Below, one piece after another: positions 48,704 through 57,352 of a stretch of 64,000 nucleotides of DNA. Origin of the DNA: Gammaproteobacteria bacterium. Its GTDB lineage: Bacteria; Pseudomonadota; Gammaproteobacteria; VBWC01. The notes below the pieces were generated by a model. The model saw only the letters and a list, made by a program, of their open reading frames with translations. It did not search any database and was not told where the DNA came from. Positions within the stretch are counted from its first letter, which is position 1; each line of letters begins with the position of its first letter. Location: assembly GCA_023266115.1 (NCBI GenBank), contig JAHFRU010000005.1:1-64000 (forward strand), read 5' to 3'. A program made the translations under genes and the position numbers.

Positions 48704-49339
48704 CTAGCGTGCCGCTTTTCTTGTTTCCTCGGCAACAAGAAAATCAACTACCGTCATGGTCTCGCTGGCTTGCCCCTGTGCCATGCCAGGATCGGTGCGG
48801 TATTTGCCATTGATCACGATCGAAGGTGTGCTATGAATGTTATAGCGACGGCCAAGTTCGCGTGCGCGCCGCACTTTGCTGTCGACCGCAAACGAATGGA
48901 ATGTTTTGCGGAAGTCCTCCTCTTTCACGCCGAACCCTTTGAAGAATTCCATCAGGCTGTCCTCCGTATCGAGTTTACGTCGCTGACTGTGAATCGCTTC
49001 GAATAGCGGGAGATGGGTCTTGTCCAGTACGCCGAGTGCCTCGGCCGTGTAAAAAACGCGCGCGTGGATCTCCCATTTTTCGTTGAGGATGGCTGGTAGA
49101 CGCACGAATTCGACGTTCGCCGGTTTGTGCTCAAGCCAGCGATCGATGACGGGTTCAAAACGGTGGCAGTGCGGGCACCCGTACCAGAACAGCTCGACAA
49201 CCTCGATCTTGTCCGTCGTGCTGACGGTCGGTGATTCCGGAATGATGCGCTGGTACTGCTTGCCTTCTTCATACGAAGCGGCCGTAGCGGCCGCCGTGGT
49301 CAGCAGCAGAAAAAGCAGCGGAAGCAAACGTTTTGTCAT
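48704..49339 (-). CDS. dsbA: Thiol:disulfide interchange protein DsbA
   Basis: Periplasmic oxidase that introduces disulfide bonds. The 211-residue precursor has a signal peptide (KRLLPLLFLLLTTAAATA), the active site CPHC in FWYGCPHCHRFEP, and the cis-proline region STPSIVINGKY. The frame opens at 49405, but only the ATG at 49339 starts at the signal peptide. The next gene on the strand is the acetolactate-synthase-like gene, 16 bases further. In pseudomonads dsbA lies near engB and polA, as here. Confidence 0.94.
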   Translation of the reverse strand: MTKRLLPLLFLLLTTAAATAASYEEGKQYQRIIPESPTVSTTDKIEVVELFWYGCPHCHRFEPVIDRWLEHKPANVEFVRLPAILNEKWEIHARVFYTAEALGVLDKTHLPLFEAIHSQRRKLDTEDSLMEFFKGFGVKEEDFRKTFHSFAVDSKVRRARELGRRYNIHSTPSIVINGKYRTDPGMAQGQASETMTVVDFLVAEETRKAAR

Positions 49340-49549
49340 CACTTGTCCACCTTGGATTAAGGGTGTGGCACTGAGCCCGGTTAACTTGCAATGTTGTCCT
49401 GCCATCTATATTGAAGCAATTGTGTATGAACCGCCTATTAATGGCGTCAACGCGGTGCACTTTCTATATACGGGTTATGCTGCCTTAAGCGATTGAATTA
49501 ATCACCCTTTATGTTATAACCATCATCGAACTGCCGAGGAGCCTGACCT

Positions 49550-50038
49550 ATGTCGCCGGAAAAAATTGATTTAACCCAGTTTCTTAACCAGCACTATTTG
49601 TGCGAATCACTGACCGTCAAGGAGGTGCAGAGCCTGCTCGACTACACCGAGTTGGTGACCTTCGGGCGCGACGACATTATCGCGGATATCGGAGCGATAG
49701 GCGAGGCGTTGTATTTTGTCGTCAAGGGCGAAGCCGGGCTTTTTTATGACGACGGCACACGCGAGCGGGAGGTCGGCCGGATGCTGGAAGGCGAGCTGAT
49801 GGGCGAAATGTCGTTTTTCGATCAGGAGCCACGCCTGCTGCGCATGCGCTCGCTTTCCAGCGATACCCAGCTGCTGAAGCTGACGCGCCCCATGTACCGG
49901 CGTTTGCGCATTGAGCATCCGTTCATTGCCGTGAATCTGCTTGAACACGCGATTGTCAGCCTGGATCACCTGGTGCGCCGCGTCAGCAAGGAAGGCGCGC
50001 GCATGGATAACTATCTGTTCGGACCGGGCCGGAGATAA
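49550..50038 (+). CDS. Cyclic-nucleotide-binding domain protein
   Basis: A stand-alone cNMP-binding domain of 162 residues without the helix-turn-helix of CRP/FNR proteins. The phosphate-binding cassette GELMGEMSFFDQEPRLLRMRS is present with the conserved glutamate and arginine, so ligand binding is plausible. A short helical extension follows. The ribosome-binding site is GAGGAGCCTGACC before the ATG. Adjacent to engB on the same strand; the partner is unknown. Confidence 0.85.
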   Translation: MSPEKIDLTQFLNQHYLCESLTVKEVQSLLDYTELVTFGRDDIIADIGAIGEALYFVVKGEAGLFYDDGTREREVGRMLEGELMGEMSFFDQEPRLLRMRSLSSDTQLLKLTRPMYRRLRIEHPFIAVNLLEHAIVSLDHLVRRVSKEGARMDNYLFGPGRR

Positions 50039-50066
50039 GCGGCGGCCCGCACCGGATTCTTGTGTC

Positions 50067-50741
50067 ATGACACGGCGTAATCCCGCCTATAACCGCGCCG
50101 TTTTCATGCTGAGCGTCGCGAGTTACCCGCAGTTGCCGTCTGAAGCTGGTAGCGAGGTGGCGTTCTGCGGCCGCTCCAATGTCGGGAAATCAAGTGCAAT
50201 CAATGCCATCACCGGCATAGGCGGCCTCGCCCGAGTGAGCAAGACGCCGGGACGTACCCAGCAACTCAATTTTTTCCGGATTGATGACGAGCGTCGCATA
50301 GTCGATCTGCCCGGCTATGGGTATGCGCGCGTGCCCGCCGAAGTGAAACGCCGTTGGGACCAATTGCTGGAGCAGTACTTGCGCTCACGGCGATCGCTGC
50401 GCGGCGTGATCCTGCTTATGGATATCCGCCATCCGTTGACGGACTTCGATCGCCAGATGTTGGCCTGGTGCCAGCTGGCGGCGATGCCGGTGCACATCCT
50501 GCTCACCAAGGCGGACAAACTCGGCCGCGGCGCGATTAACACCACAATTGCACAGGTTAGCGAGGCGTTGAAAACGGAATTTGACCTGCCGGTCGGTGTC
50601 AGCGGCGTGGGTGGAGTCACCCTGCAGGCGTTTTCCGCGGCCAAACGAACCGGGATAGACGATGTACACACCGTGCTCGATCGGTGGCTCGGTTTCGAGC
50701 AGGCAAAAAAAACCCCGGTTCGTCCTAGGGAGGAAGGTTGA
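50067..50741 (+). CDS. engB: Ribosome biogenesis GTP-binding protein EngB/YihA
   Basis: GTPase needed for assembly of the large ribosomal subunit. The 224-residue protein has FCGRSNVGKSSAINAI, KTPGRTQQLNFF, DLPGYGYARVP and TKADKLGRG. The frame opens at 49941 within the preceding gene; the ATG at 50067 gives the normal N-terminus. The last codons run into the hairpin that terminates the opposing transcript (polA or sRNA). Convergent with polA, as in E. coli and Pseudomonas. Confidence 0.95.
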   Translation: MTRRNPAYNRAVFMLSVASYPQLPSEAGSEVAFCGRSNVGKSSAINAITGIGGLARVSKTPGRTQQLNFFRIDDERRIVDLPGYGYARVPAEVKRRWDQLLEQYLRSRRSLRGVILLMDIRHPLTDFDRQMLAWCQLAAMPVHILLTKADKLGRGAINTTIAQVSEALKTEFDLPVGVSGVGGVTLQAFSAAKRTGIDDVHTVLDRWLGFEQAKKTPVRPREEG

Positions 50742-50830
50742 ACCGGGGCCAACATTTCCCGGCCGGGGAGGCCGGTTAGGGGTTACCGCCCAGGGAGGGA
50801 GGGCGGTGAAGCGTTTGGGATGAACGCTTC
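50705..50830 (-). ncRNA. Candidate sRNA in the polA-engB gap (Spot 42/ErsA position)
   Basis: On the minus strand four hairpins follow one another: stem 50830-50823/50815-50808 (loop CATCCCA), stem 50807-50801/50791-50785 (loop TCCCTCCCT), stem 50775-50770/50764-50759 (loop TCCCC), and terminator stem 50748-50740/50721-50713 (loop AACCTTCCTCCCTAGGAC) followed by eight T. A possible promoter upstream has TTGAAC (50866-50861) and CATAAT (50841-50836) with a long 19-base spacer. The transcript would be about 125 nt with C-rich loops able to pair with Shine-Dalgarno sequences. The same position holds Spot 42 in E. coli and ErsA in Pseudomonas. The complementary strand has GGGA in every loop, so an RsmY/CsrB-like plus-strand RNA is an alternative, but the T run favours minus. 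Confidence 0.5.
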
Positions 50831-50901
50831 CGAACATTATGACTAGGCTGTCTGGCAAAAGTTCAAAAGCGGATTGTTAAATGTCGTTTAACAATCTGAC
50901 A

Positions 50902-50939
50902 ACCGCCAACGGAATCATCATGGTGATTCCGTTGGCGGT
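50902..50939 (-). terminator. Long hairpin at the polA stop codon
   Basis: ACCGCCAACGGAATCA (50902-50917) and its exact complement (50924-50939) form a 16-base stem with a 6-base loop, starting inside the polA TGA. No T run follows on the minus strand, so it may protect the mRNA 3' end or slow polymerase before the intrinsic terminator at 50748-50705. Confidence 0.5.
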
Positions 50940-53659
50940 CAGTGAGCCTCGCCCCAATTGTTCCCGGTCCCGATATCCACCTCCAGCGGCACGGAAAGCG
51001 CCGCCGCATCGCGCATATGGCGCCGGATATTTGTCACGAAGTCTTCGATGCGAGTATCCGCGACCTCAAATACCAGTTCGTCGTGTACCTGCATGATCAT
51101 TTTCGCATCCGTCCCGGTTTCCATAAGCCAATTATGGACTTTGAGCATCGCGCACTTGATGATATCGGCCGCCGTGCCCTGCATCGGCGCATTGATCGCC
51201 GCTCGTTCGGCGTACTGGCGGCGTTGGGCGTTCGATGACCTGATCTCCGGCAGATACAGCCGCCGGCCGAACAGTGTTTCAACGTAGCCTTGCGCGCGCG
51301 CCTGCTCGCGGGTGTTGTCCATGAACTGTTTGACCTGCGGGTACCGGGCAAAATAGCGCTCCATGTACTTCTGCGCCGACTGCCGGTCGATACCCAGTTG
51401 CCGCGCGAGGCCGAATGCCGACATGCCGTAGATCAGGCCGAAGTTGATGGCCTTGGCGTTGCGTCGTTGCTCGGTCGTTACTGTGTTGCGGCTTGCGTCA
51501 AAGATCTCGGCAGCGGTGGCGCGATGGATGTCCTCGCCGCGCGTGAACGCGTCGACAAGACCCGTGTCGCCCGATAGATGCGCCATGACGCGCAGCTCGA
51601 TCTGCGAGTAATCGGCCGCGACAATCCGGTAACCCGGTGGCGCGATGAAGGCCTGGCGGATGCGGCGCCCTTCCTCGGAGCGGATCGGGATGTTCTGCAG
51701 ATTAGGATCGCTCGATGACAATCGTCCGGTCGCTGCAACGGCCTGGTGATAGGACGTGTGTACCCGGCCGGTGCGCGGATTGACCTGCCCGGGCAGCTTG
51801 TCCGTATACGTCGACTTCAGCTTGCTCAGTGCCCGGTGTTCGAGCAGGATTTTCGGCAGGTCGTAATCGAGCGCGAGCTCCTGCAGCACGGATTCGGCGG
51901 TCGACGGCTGCCCCTTAGGTGTCTTGGAGAGCACCGGCAGGCCCAGTTTATCGAACAGGATTTCCTGGATTTGCTTCGGCGAAGCCAGATTGAACGACTG
52001 GCCTGCCGCGTTCTCGGCCTGGTGTTGCAGCTCGAGGATACGCGTCGCGAGCATCTGGCTCTGCTCGTTGAGCATGCCGGCGTCGACCAGTACACCGGTG
52101 CGCTCCATCTGCGACAGTACCTCGATCAGCGGCACTTCGATGGTTTCGAACAGCGTGCGCTGTCCCGCGCACTCGCTCAGGCGCGGCCACAACGCCTGAT
52201 GCAGGCGCAGGGTTACGTCGGCGTCTTCGGCCGCATAGTCGGCCGCCGTCGCCACGTCGATCTGGTTGAAGGTCAATTGGCGCGCGCCCTTGCCGGCGAT
52301 GTCCTCGAAATGTACGGTACGCTCACCAAGATACTTGAGCGCCATCGAATCCATGTCATGCCGTGTCGCATTGCTGTCGATCACATAGGATTCCAGCATC
52401 GTGTCGAACGCGATCCCGGTTAGATTGATGGCGTAATTGGCGAGCACATTTTTGTCGTATTTCAGATTCTGGCCGACCTTGCGACGGCGCGGATCCTCCA
52501 GCAGCGGCCGCAGCCGCTCCAGTACGTAATCCCGCGATAACTGCTCGGGCGCGTCCGGATAGTCGTGCGCGACCGGCACATAGGCTGCCTCGAACGGCTG
52601 GATTGCAAACGACACACCGACGATTTCCGCTACCATATAATCAAGGCTGGTGGTCTCGGTATCGAACGCAAACAGCTCGGCGCCGGTCAGGCGTTCAAGC
52701 CATGCGTTGAAATCGTCTTCGGTGACTATTATCGGGTATCGCCTGCCGGTTCGCGTCGCCGGCACGGTCGATTCTGGCGCCGCTACCGCCCGCCCCTCCC
52801 CGGCGAGCAACTCTTCCAGCCAGCGTTTGAATTCCATGCGCTGGTAGATATCGTGTAACGCGGCCGTGTCCGGCTGACCGGGCGTGAGCTGCGCCGGATC
52901 AGCATCCAGACCGACGTCGCAACGTATCGTCGCCAGTTGCCGCGACAACTCCAGCTGTTCGAGATGATCGCGCAGACTCTCGCCGACCTTGCCGCTGATA
53001 GCCGCCGCGTGGGCAACGATCTGATCCAGTGAGCCATGTTCCTGCAGCCACTTGACCGCGGTTTTCGGCCCGACCTTCGGCACACCGGGAATGTTGTCGG
53101 AACTATCGCCGACCAACGCCAGGTAATCGATGATCCGCTCCGGCGGCACACCGAACTTGTCGATGACGCCCTGCCGGTCGAGCGTCGTATTGGTCATGGT
53201 ATTGATCAGCGTGACATGCTCGTTGACGAGCTGCGCGAGATCCTTGTCGCCGGTCGATACGATGGTGGCGATCCCCTGTGCGGCCGCCCGGACGGCCAGC
53301 GTGCCGATGACATCGTCCGCCTCGACGCCGTCAATCATCAGCAACGGTAACCCCAGCGCCGCGACCAGCTCATGCAGTGGTTTGATCTGCGCCCGCAATT
53401 CGTTGGGCATCGGCGGCCGATGCGCTTTGTAATGCTCGAACATCTCGTCCCGGAACGTCTTGCCCTTGGCATCAAACACCACGGCGACATAATCCGGCGC
53501 CAGATCCACCATCAGTTTGCGCAACATGTTGGCGACACCGTAAACCGCGCCGGTCGGTTCGCCCTGCGAATTGTTCAGCGGCGGCAGCGCATGAAATGCG
53601 CGATACAGATATGACGAACCGTCGACGAGGACGAGTGTTTTAGTATCCGAACGGGCCAT
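50939..53659 (-). CDS. polA: DNA polymerase I
   Basis: Repair and Okazaki-fragment polymerase, 906 residues. Domains in order: 5'-3' exonuclease ([35 protein letters not shown]), 3'-5' proofreading exonuclease that appears active ([11 protein letters not shown] keeps the Asp and Glu), and the polymerase domain ([46 protein letters not shown]). The gene ends at a long hairpin overlapping its stop codon. It is divergent from the LOG-like gene. Confidence 0.98.
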   Translation of the reverse strand: MARSDTKTLVLVDGSSYLYRAFHALPPLNNSQGEPTGAVYGVANMLRKLMVDLAPDYVAVVFDAKGKTFRDEMFEHYKAHRPPMPNELRAQIKPLHELVAALGLPLLMIDGVEADDVIGTLAVRAAAQGIATIVSTGDKDLAQLVNEHVTLINTMTNTTLDRQGVIDKFGVPPERIIDYLALVGDSSDNIPGVPKVGPKTAVKWLQEHGSLDQIVAHAAAISGKVGESLRDHLEQLELSRQLATIRCDVGLDADPAQLTPGQPDTAALHDIYQRMEFKRWLEELLAGEGRAVAAPESTVPATRTGRRYPIIVTEDDFNAWLERLTGAELFAFDTETTSLDYMVAEIVGVSFAIQPFEAAYVPVAHDYPDAPEQLSRDYVLERLRPLLEDPRRRKVGQNLKYDKNVLANYAINLTGIAFDTMLESYVIDSNATRHDMDSMALKYLGERTVHFEDIAGKGARQLTFNQIDVATAADYAAEDADVTLRLHQALWPRLSECAGQRTLFETIEVPLIEVLSQMERTGVLVDAGMLNEQSQMLATRILELQHQAENAAGQSFNLASPKQIQEILFDKLGLPVLSKTPKGQPSTAESVLQELALDYDLPKILLEHRALSKLKSTYTDKLPGQVNPRTGRVHTSYHQAVAATGRLSSSDPNLQNIPIRSEEGRRIRQAFIAPPGYRIVAADYSQIELRVMAHLSGDTGLVDAFTRGEDIHRATAAEIFDASRNTVTTEQRRNAKAINFGLIYGMSAFGLARQLGIDRQSAQKYMERYFARYPQVKQFMDNTREQARAQGYVETLFGRRLYLPEIRSSNAQRRQYAERAAINAPMQGTAADIIKCAMLKVHNWLMETGTDAKMIMQVHDELVFEVADTRIEDFVTNIRRHMRDAAALSVPLEVDIGTGNNWGEAH

Positions 53660-53780
53660 GATCGCTAATGAAAGACGGTTTTCGAACGATAACTTAGCGT
53701 ACTGGATAACGTGATAAACTTAAGCTCACGCACCGTTTTACCGGTGCTGCGACATACCCATCAGGTTGTGAGTACACGTA

Positions 53781-54506
53781 ATGGACGACGATCACAAATC
53801 AATGCATCCCAGTCTGCGCCCGATCAACGATACCATGTTGAACCGGGAGAGCTGGAAGATTTTTCAGATCATGGCGGAGTTTGTCGAAGGCTTCGAGCGG
53901 CTCGCCCAGATCAAACCGTCGGTGAGTATATTCGGCTCGGCGCGCTTCGAGCCGGATAATTCTTACTACAAGCTCGCCGAAGAAATCGCGCTGGAATTAT
54001 CCAACGCCGGTTTCAGCGTCGTCAGCGGCGGCGGGCCGGGTATCATGGAAGCGGCCAACAAGGGCGCCTACGCGGGACGCTCGCCGAGTATAGGATTGAA
54101 CATCGTGTTGCCGCATGAGCAGAATACGAACCCTTACCAGGACATATCGCTGAACTTCCGGCACTTTTTTTCGCGCAAGGTGATGTTCGTCAAATACGCG
54201 TCCGCCTATGTGGTTTTGCCTGGCGGATTCGGCACGCTCGATGAACTGGCCGAGATCCTGACGCTGATCCAGACCGAGAAAACACGGCGCATTCCCATCA
54301 TTCTCGTATCGGCGACTTTCTGGGAAGGGTTGATCAAGTGGTTCCGGACGACCCTGGTTCCCGAAGGCACCATCAGCGCCGCGGATCTCGATCTTATGCA
54401 GATCATGGATACACCGAAGGACGTGGTTGATGCTATATTCAGCCACTACGAGAACCGGGGATTCGAGCCTTCCGCCGAAGAGCAGGAAATGCTGCTCGAC
54501 CTCTAA
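53781..54506 (+). CDS. TIGR00730-type Rossmann protein, LOG-like phosphoribohydrolase
   Basis: A 241-residue protein of the LONELY GUY/lysine-decarboxylase-like family. It carries VVSGGGPGIMEAANKGAY and the signature PGGFGTLDELAEILT with the conserved Gly and Glu residues. Family members cleave nucleoside 5'-monophosphates to free base and ribose 5-phosphate. A cytokinin-activating role is known for plant and some bacterial relatives but cannot be assumed. The ATG at 53781 has no strong ribosome-binding site. A DUF2782-type gene follows 18 bases downstream. Confidence 0.87.
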   Translation: MDDDHKSMHPSLRPINDTMLNRESWKIFQIMAEFVEGFERLAQIKPSVSIFGSARFEPDNSYYKLAEEIALELSNAGFSVVSGGGPGIMEAANKGAYAGRSPSIGLNIVLPHEQNTNPYQDISLNFRHFFSRKVMFVKYASAYVVLPGGFGTLDELAEILTLIQTEKTRRIPIILVSATFWEGLIKWFRTTLVPEGTISAADLDLMQIMDTPKDVVDAIFSHYENRGFEPSAEEQEMLLDL

Positions 54507-54524
54507 CATGCATCAAGGTTGTCT

Positions 54525-54839
54525 ATGCGCCGCCTCTTATTTGCCATAGGGTTGCTGCTGGTCGTGCCAGGTATGGCCGGCGCCGACGAAGCACAGTCGC
54601 GTGCGGCCACGGATAATACCGATGCGACGGAACCGGAAGTCACGATCATACAGTCGGACGGCAAGCGGGTAGAGGAATACCGTGTTAATGGCCAGCTGTA
54701 CATGATCAAGGTGACGCCGCGCAAGGGACCCCCTTACTATCTTGTCGACACTGACGGCGACGGGGTTCTCGAGACGCGGCGTAACGATCTCGCGTCAAAT
54801 ATGTTGACGCCGCAGTGGATACTGTTTCGCTGGAAATAG
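54525..54839 (+). CDS. DUF2782-type exported protein
   Basis: A 104-residue secreted protein with a signal peptide (RRLLFAIGLLLVVPGMAGA) and a small C-terminal beta domain: VTIIQSDGKRVEEYRVNGQLYMIKVTPRKGPPYYLVDTDGDG, ending WILFRWK. This pattern is that of DUF2782, a family of unknown function common near polA and thrB in gammaproteobacteria. The frame opens at a TTG at 54519; the ATG two codons later is the likely start. Confidence 0.85.
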   Translation: MRRLLFAIGLLLVVPGMAGADEAQSRAATDNTDATEPEVTIIQSDGKRVEEYRVNGQLYMIKVTPRKGPPYYLVDTDGDGVLETRRNDLASNMLTPQWILFRWK

Positions 54840-54910
54840 AATATTAAAGGGGTGTCGAATACGGCGCGAAGCGCCGGTGTTTGATATCGCCAGAAAGCTG
54901 ATCTGATTTT

Positions 54911-55870
54911 ATGTCGGTTTACACGAGCGTTGAATTGGACGAACTCGAACGGCTGTTGCGCAGCTATTCGATTGGCGGGCTGGTCGATCTCACAGGCATA
55001 AGCGACGGCATAGAGAATACCAACTACTTCGTTACCACCACACACGGCAAGTTCGTTTTGACGCTGTTCGAAGTGGTGCCGCGTGCCGACCTGCCATATT
55101 TCCTGGAATTAATGGCGTTTCTTGCAGAGCACGGTGTCCCGAGCGCGCATCCGATCGCCGATGGCGATGGGCAATATCTCCAGGAACTTTGCGGCAAACC
55201 CGCGGTGCTGGTGCAACGTCTGGATGGCGCCGGCCTGAATAACCCATCGATTCGTCATTGCTCGGTTATCGGTGCGATGCTCGCGCACATGCATCTAATC
55301 GGCGCAGCGTTCAAAGACCACCGCGCAAACGATCGCGGGCCGGTCTGGTGGCAGAAAGTCATATCCCAGGTCTCGCCACGCCTCGATGCCGCGAGTATTG
55401 CACTCGCCAACGACGAAATCCGTTTTCAGGCCCTGCGTCAATCCGCCGCGTTGCCGGCTGGCGTGATTCATGCTGATCTGTTCCGCGACAACGCACTGTT
55501 TGTCGGCGACAAGCTGACCGGTGTCATCGATTTCTACTATGCCTGTAACGATGCATATCTGTATGATCTCGCGGTTACCGTTAACGACTGGTGCAGCCTG
55601 CCGGACGGCGATCTCGATGTGGCAAAACTGACCGCGCTGACCGGCGCTTACCAGGAACAACGCGTAGTCACTGCCGAAGAGCGCGAGATGTGGCCGGTAA
55701 TGCTGCGTGCCGCGGCGTTGCGTTTTTGGCTGTCCCGACTGCAAGACCAGCACTTCCCTCGCGCCGGCGAGATCACTCACACCAAGGACCCCGAGGTGTT
55801 CAAGCGCATACTGCGACGCCGCATCACCGGCGAAAACCAGATTCGCCGTCTGTGGGACGCGGGTGCCTAG
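54911..55870 (+). CDS. thrB: Homoserine kinase (ThrB, aminoglycoside-kinase type)
   Basis: Phosphorylates homoserine in threonine synthesis. The 319 residues belong to the choline/aminoglycoside-kinase-like form used by pseudomonads, not the GHMP-type ThrB of E. coli. Evidence is GISDGIENTNYFVTT at the N-terminus, the catalytic loop VIHADLFRDNALF and GVIDFYYACNDAYLYDLA with the metal-binding aspartate. It lies downstream of polA, LOG and DUF2782 genes, the arrangement seen in Pseudomonas. Confidence 0.92.
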   Translation: MSVYTSVELDELERLLRSYSIGGLVDLTGISDGIENTNYFVTTTHGKFVLTLFEVVPRADLPYFLELMAFLAEHGVPSAHPIADGDGQYLQELCGKPAVLVQRLDGAGLNNPSIRHCSVIGAMLAHMHLIGAAFKDHRANDRGPVWWQKVISQVSPRLDAASIALANDEIRFQALRQSAALPAGVIHADLFRDNALFVGDKLTGVIDFYYACNDAYLYDLAVTVNDWCSLPDGDLDVAKLTALTGAYQEQRVVTAEEREMWPVMLRAAALRFWLSRLQDQHFPRAGEITHTKDPEVFKRILRRRITGENQIRRLWDAGA

Positions 55871-56383
55871 CGTATCCACCCGCCCTTTGGGTCTGTGGAT
55901 AACCTTGTGGACATATTGGGGTCAAGTGATGCGCCGACCGACCGCATGTCGTTGATCCAGCGCGTGAACTGGTTCTTCTTCACAATGAAAGCAGATATTA
56001 TTCAGTAAGTTATAAATATTCCGGGATTTCCGTCTGTTACAACGCCTGTCGCGTTACGCCACAAGGTATTTGTGTATAAGCCCAACCGGACGATAGTCCG
56101 ACGCGTGCAGGATTCGTGCGCGCGTTTTTCGCCGGGTATCATTAGTATTCGCGGCATATCACAAAGTGTAGCGGACAGCACGCCTGCCAGCGCCTTCCGC
56201 GCACGCGATCCGGTTTCGCCAAAGCGACGCTGTTCAGATTACAATATCTTCTTGTTTTTCTAACCCAAACGCTTAATTTGCGAGTGTGTTCTCGAAGAAG
56301 AAAACCGGTAAGCATGAAAACGAGACACGGCGTTGAAATAGTGGCGGATCGGCGGGTGAGTCGAAAAGGCGTGGTGTAGCGGT
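55871..56383. other. Gene-free 513-base region before the type II secretion operon
   Basis: No credible coding frame. The left end has a small cluster of DnaA-box-like sequences: a perfect box in reverse orientation, TGTGGATAA at 55894-55902, a weaker TTGTGGACA at 55905-55913, and GTATCCACC at 55872-55880. The middle is comparatively AT-rich. A TACAAT -10-like hexamer near 56240 may belong to the gsp promoter, but no convincing -35 was identified. Confidence 0.45.
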
Positions 56384-57262
56384 ATGCAACTGCCAGACTG
56401 GAAAAGGCTGACGTCGGCGGTGTTCAGCGAAGATACCGTCAAACCGGCGACGGTTATTGTCAATCTCCTTCTAATTACTCTGCTAGCCGCCAGTGCTGCG
56501 CAGTTGACCTGGCGCGCGATCACGCCGGGACCGGACTCGGCGGCGACGCGGACCCCGCAGCTGGACAGCGGACCGGCCGTCGCGCAACGTCCGGCGATCA
56601 GCGCTTTGGCGCAGGAGATCGCCGGTCTACATCTGTTCGGGCGGGCGGACGCGGTGGCGGCAGTGCGGCCGGAAACCATGCCCGAGACCAAGCTCAACCT
56701 GGTATTGCGCGCGGTGTTTGCCGGCGATGCGGCGACCGCGCGGGCAATTATCTCCGACCCTTCCGGGGGCGAGAACTTCTATGCGATCGGCGCGCAACTG
56801 CCCGGCGGGGCCGAGCTCAAGGAAATACATGAGTCCCATATCATCCTGTTTCGTGGCGGACGTTATGAAACCCTGCGCCTGCCGAAGGAAACGCTGGACG
56901 TGACGGCCGAAATCGCCAACGAAGTGCGTACCATGCAACAACCGAACGGCGGCCTGTCACGGCGCGGTTACCGCGACGCCCTGATTAATAATCCGGAAAG
57001 CTTTGGTGAGTACGTCAGGGCAGAGGCAGTCAACGAGAACGGCGAGTTCAAGGGCTTCCGGCTGTTGCCAGGCAAGGACCGTGAATTTTTCGAAGAATTC
57101 GGCATCGAGGTTAACGACATTGTGACGGCGGTGAACGGTGTCAGACTCGACAACCCGATGAAGGGCCTGGAAGTATTGCGTGCGCTGTCGACCGCGGACC
57201 AGGTAAGCGTTGAGGTGATACGCGACGGCATCCCCCGGTCAATGGTAATTTCACTGAACTAG
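56384..57262 (+). CDS. gspC: Type II secretion system protein GspC
   Basis: Inner-membrane clamp protein that connects the assembly platform to the secretin. The 292-residue protein has one N-terminal membrane helix (about 23-44), a Pro/Ala linker, the homology-region (HR) domain (LFGRADA, LNLVLRAVFAGD) and a C-terminal PDZ domain (GFRLLPGKDREFFEEFGIEVNDIVTAVNG). It is the first gene of the gsp operon; gspD follows after 90 bases. Confidence 0.93.
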   Translation: MQLPDWKRLTSAVFSEDTVKPATVIVNLLLITLLAASAAQLTWRAITPGPDSAATRTPQLDSGPAVAQRPAISALAQEIAGLHLFGRADAVAAVRPETMPETKLNLVLRAVFAGDAATARAIISDPSGGENFYAIGAQLPGGAELKEIHESHIILFRGGRYETLRLPKETLDVTAEIANEVRTMQQPNGGLSRRGYRDALINNPESFGEYVRAEAVNENGEFKGFRLLPGKDREFFEEFGIEVNDIVTAVNGVRLDNPMKGLEVLRALSTADQVSVEVIRDGIPRSMVISLN

Positions 57263-57352
57263 TTTTATGGTGCAGACAGGACCGGTCACGGCTAAACTGC
57301 CGGTATTCAACAATAAACATTACCACATGGCGGCGAGCAGGCAATCACGCAG

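Noticed and set aside
54911-55870. Aminoglycoside phosphotransferase (resistance gene)
   Set aside because: Shares the kinase fold, but the N-terminal motif and the neighbourhood identify the pseudomonad-type homoserine kinase.
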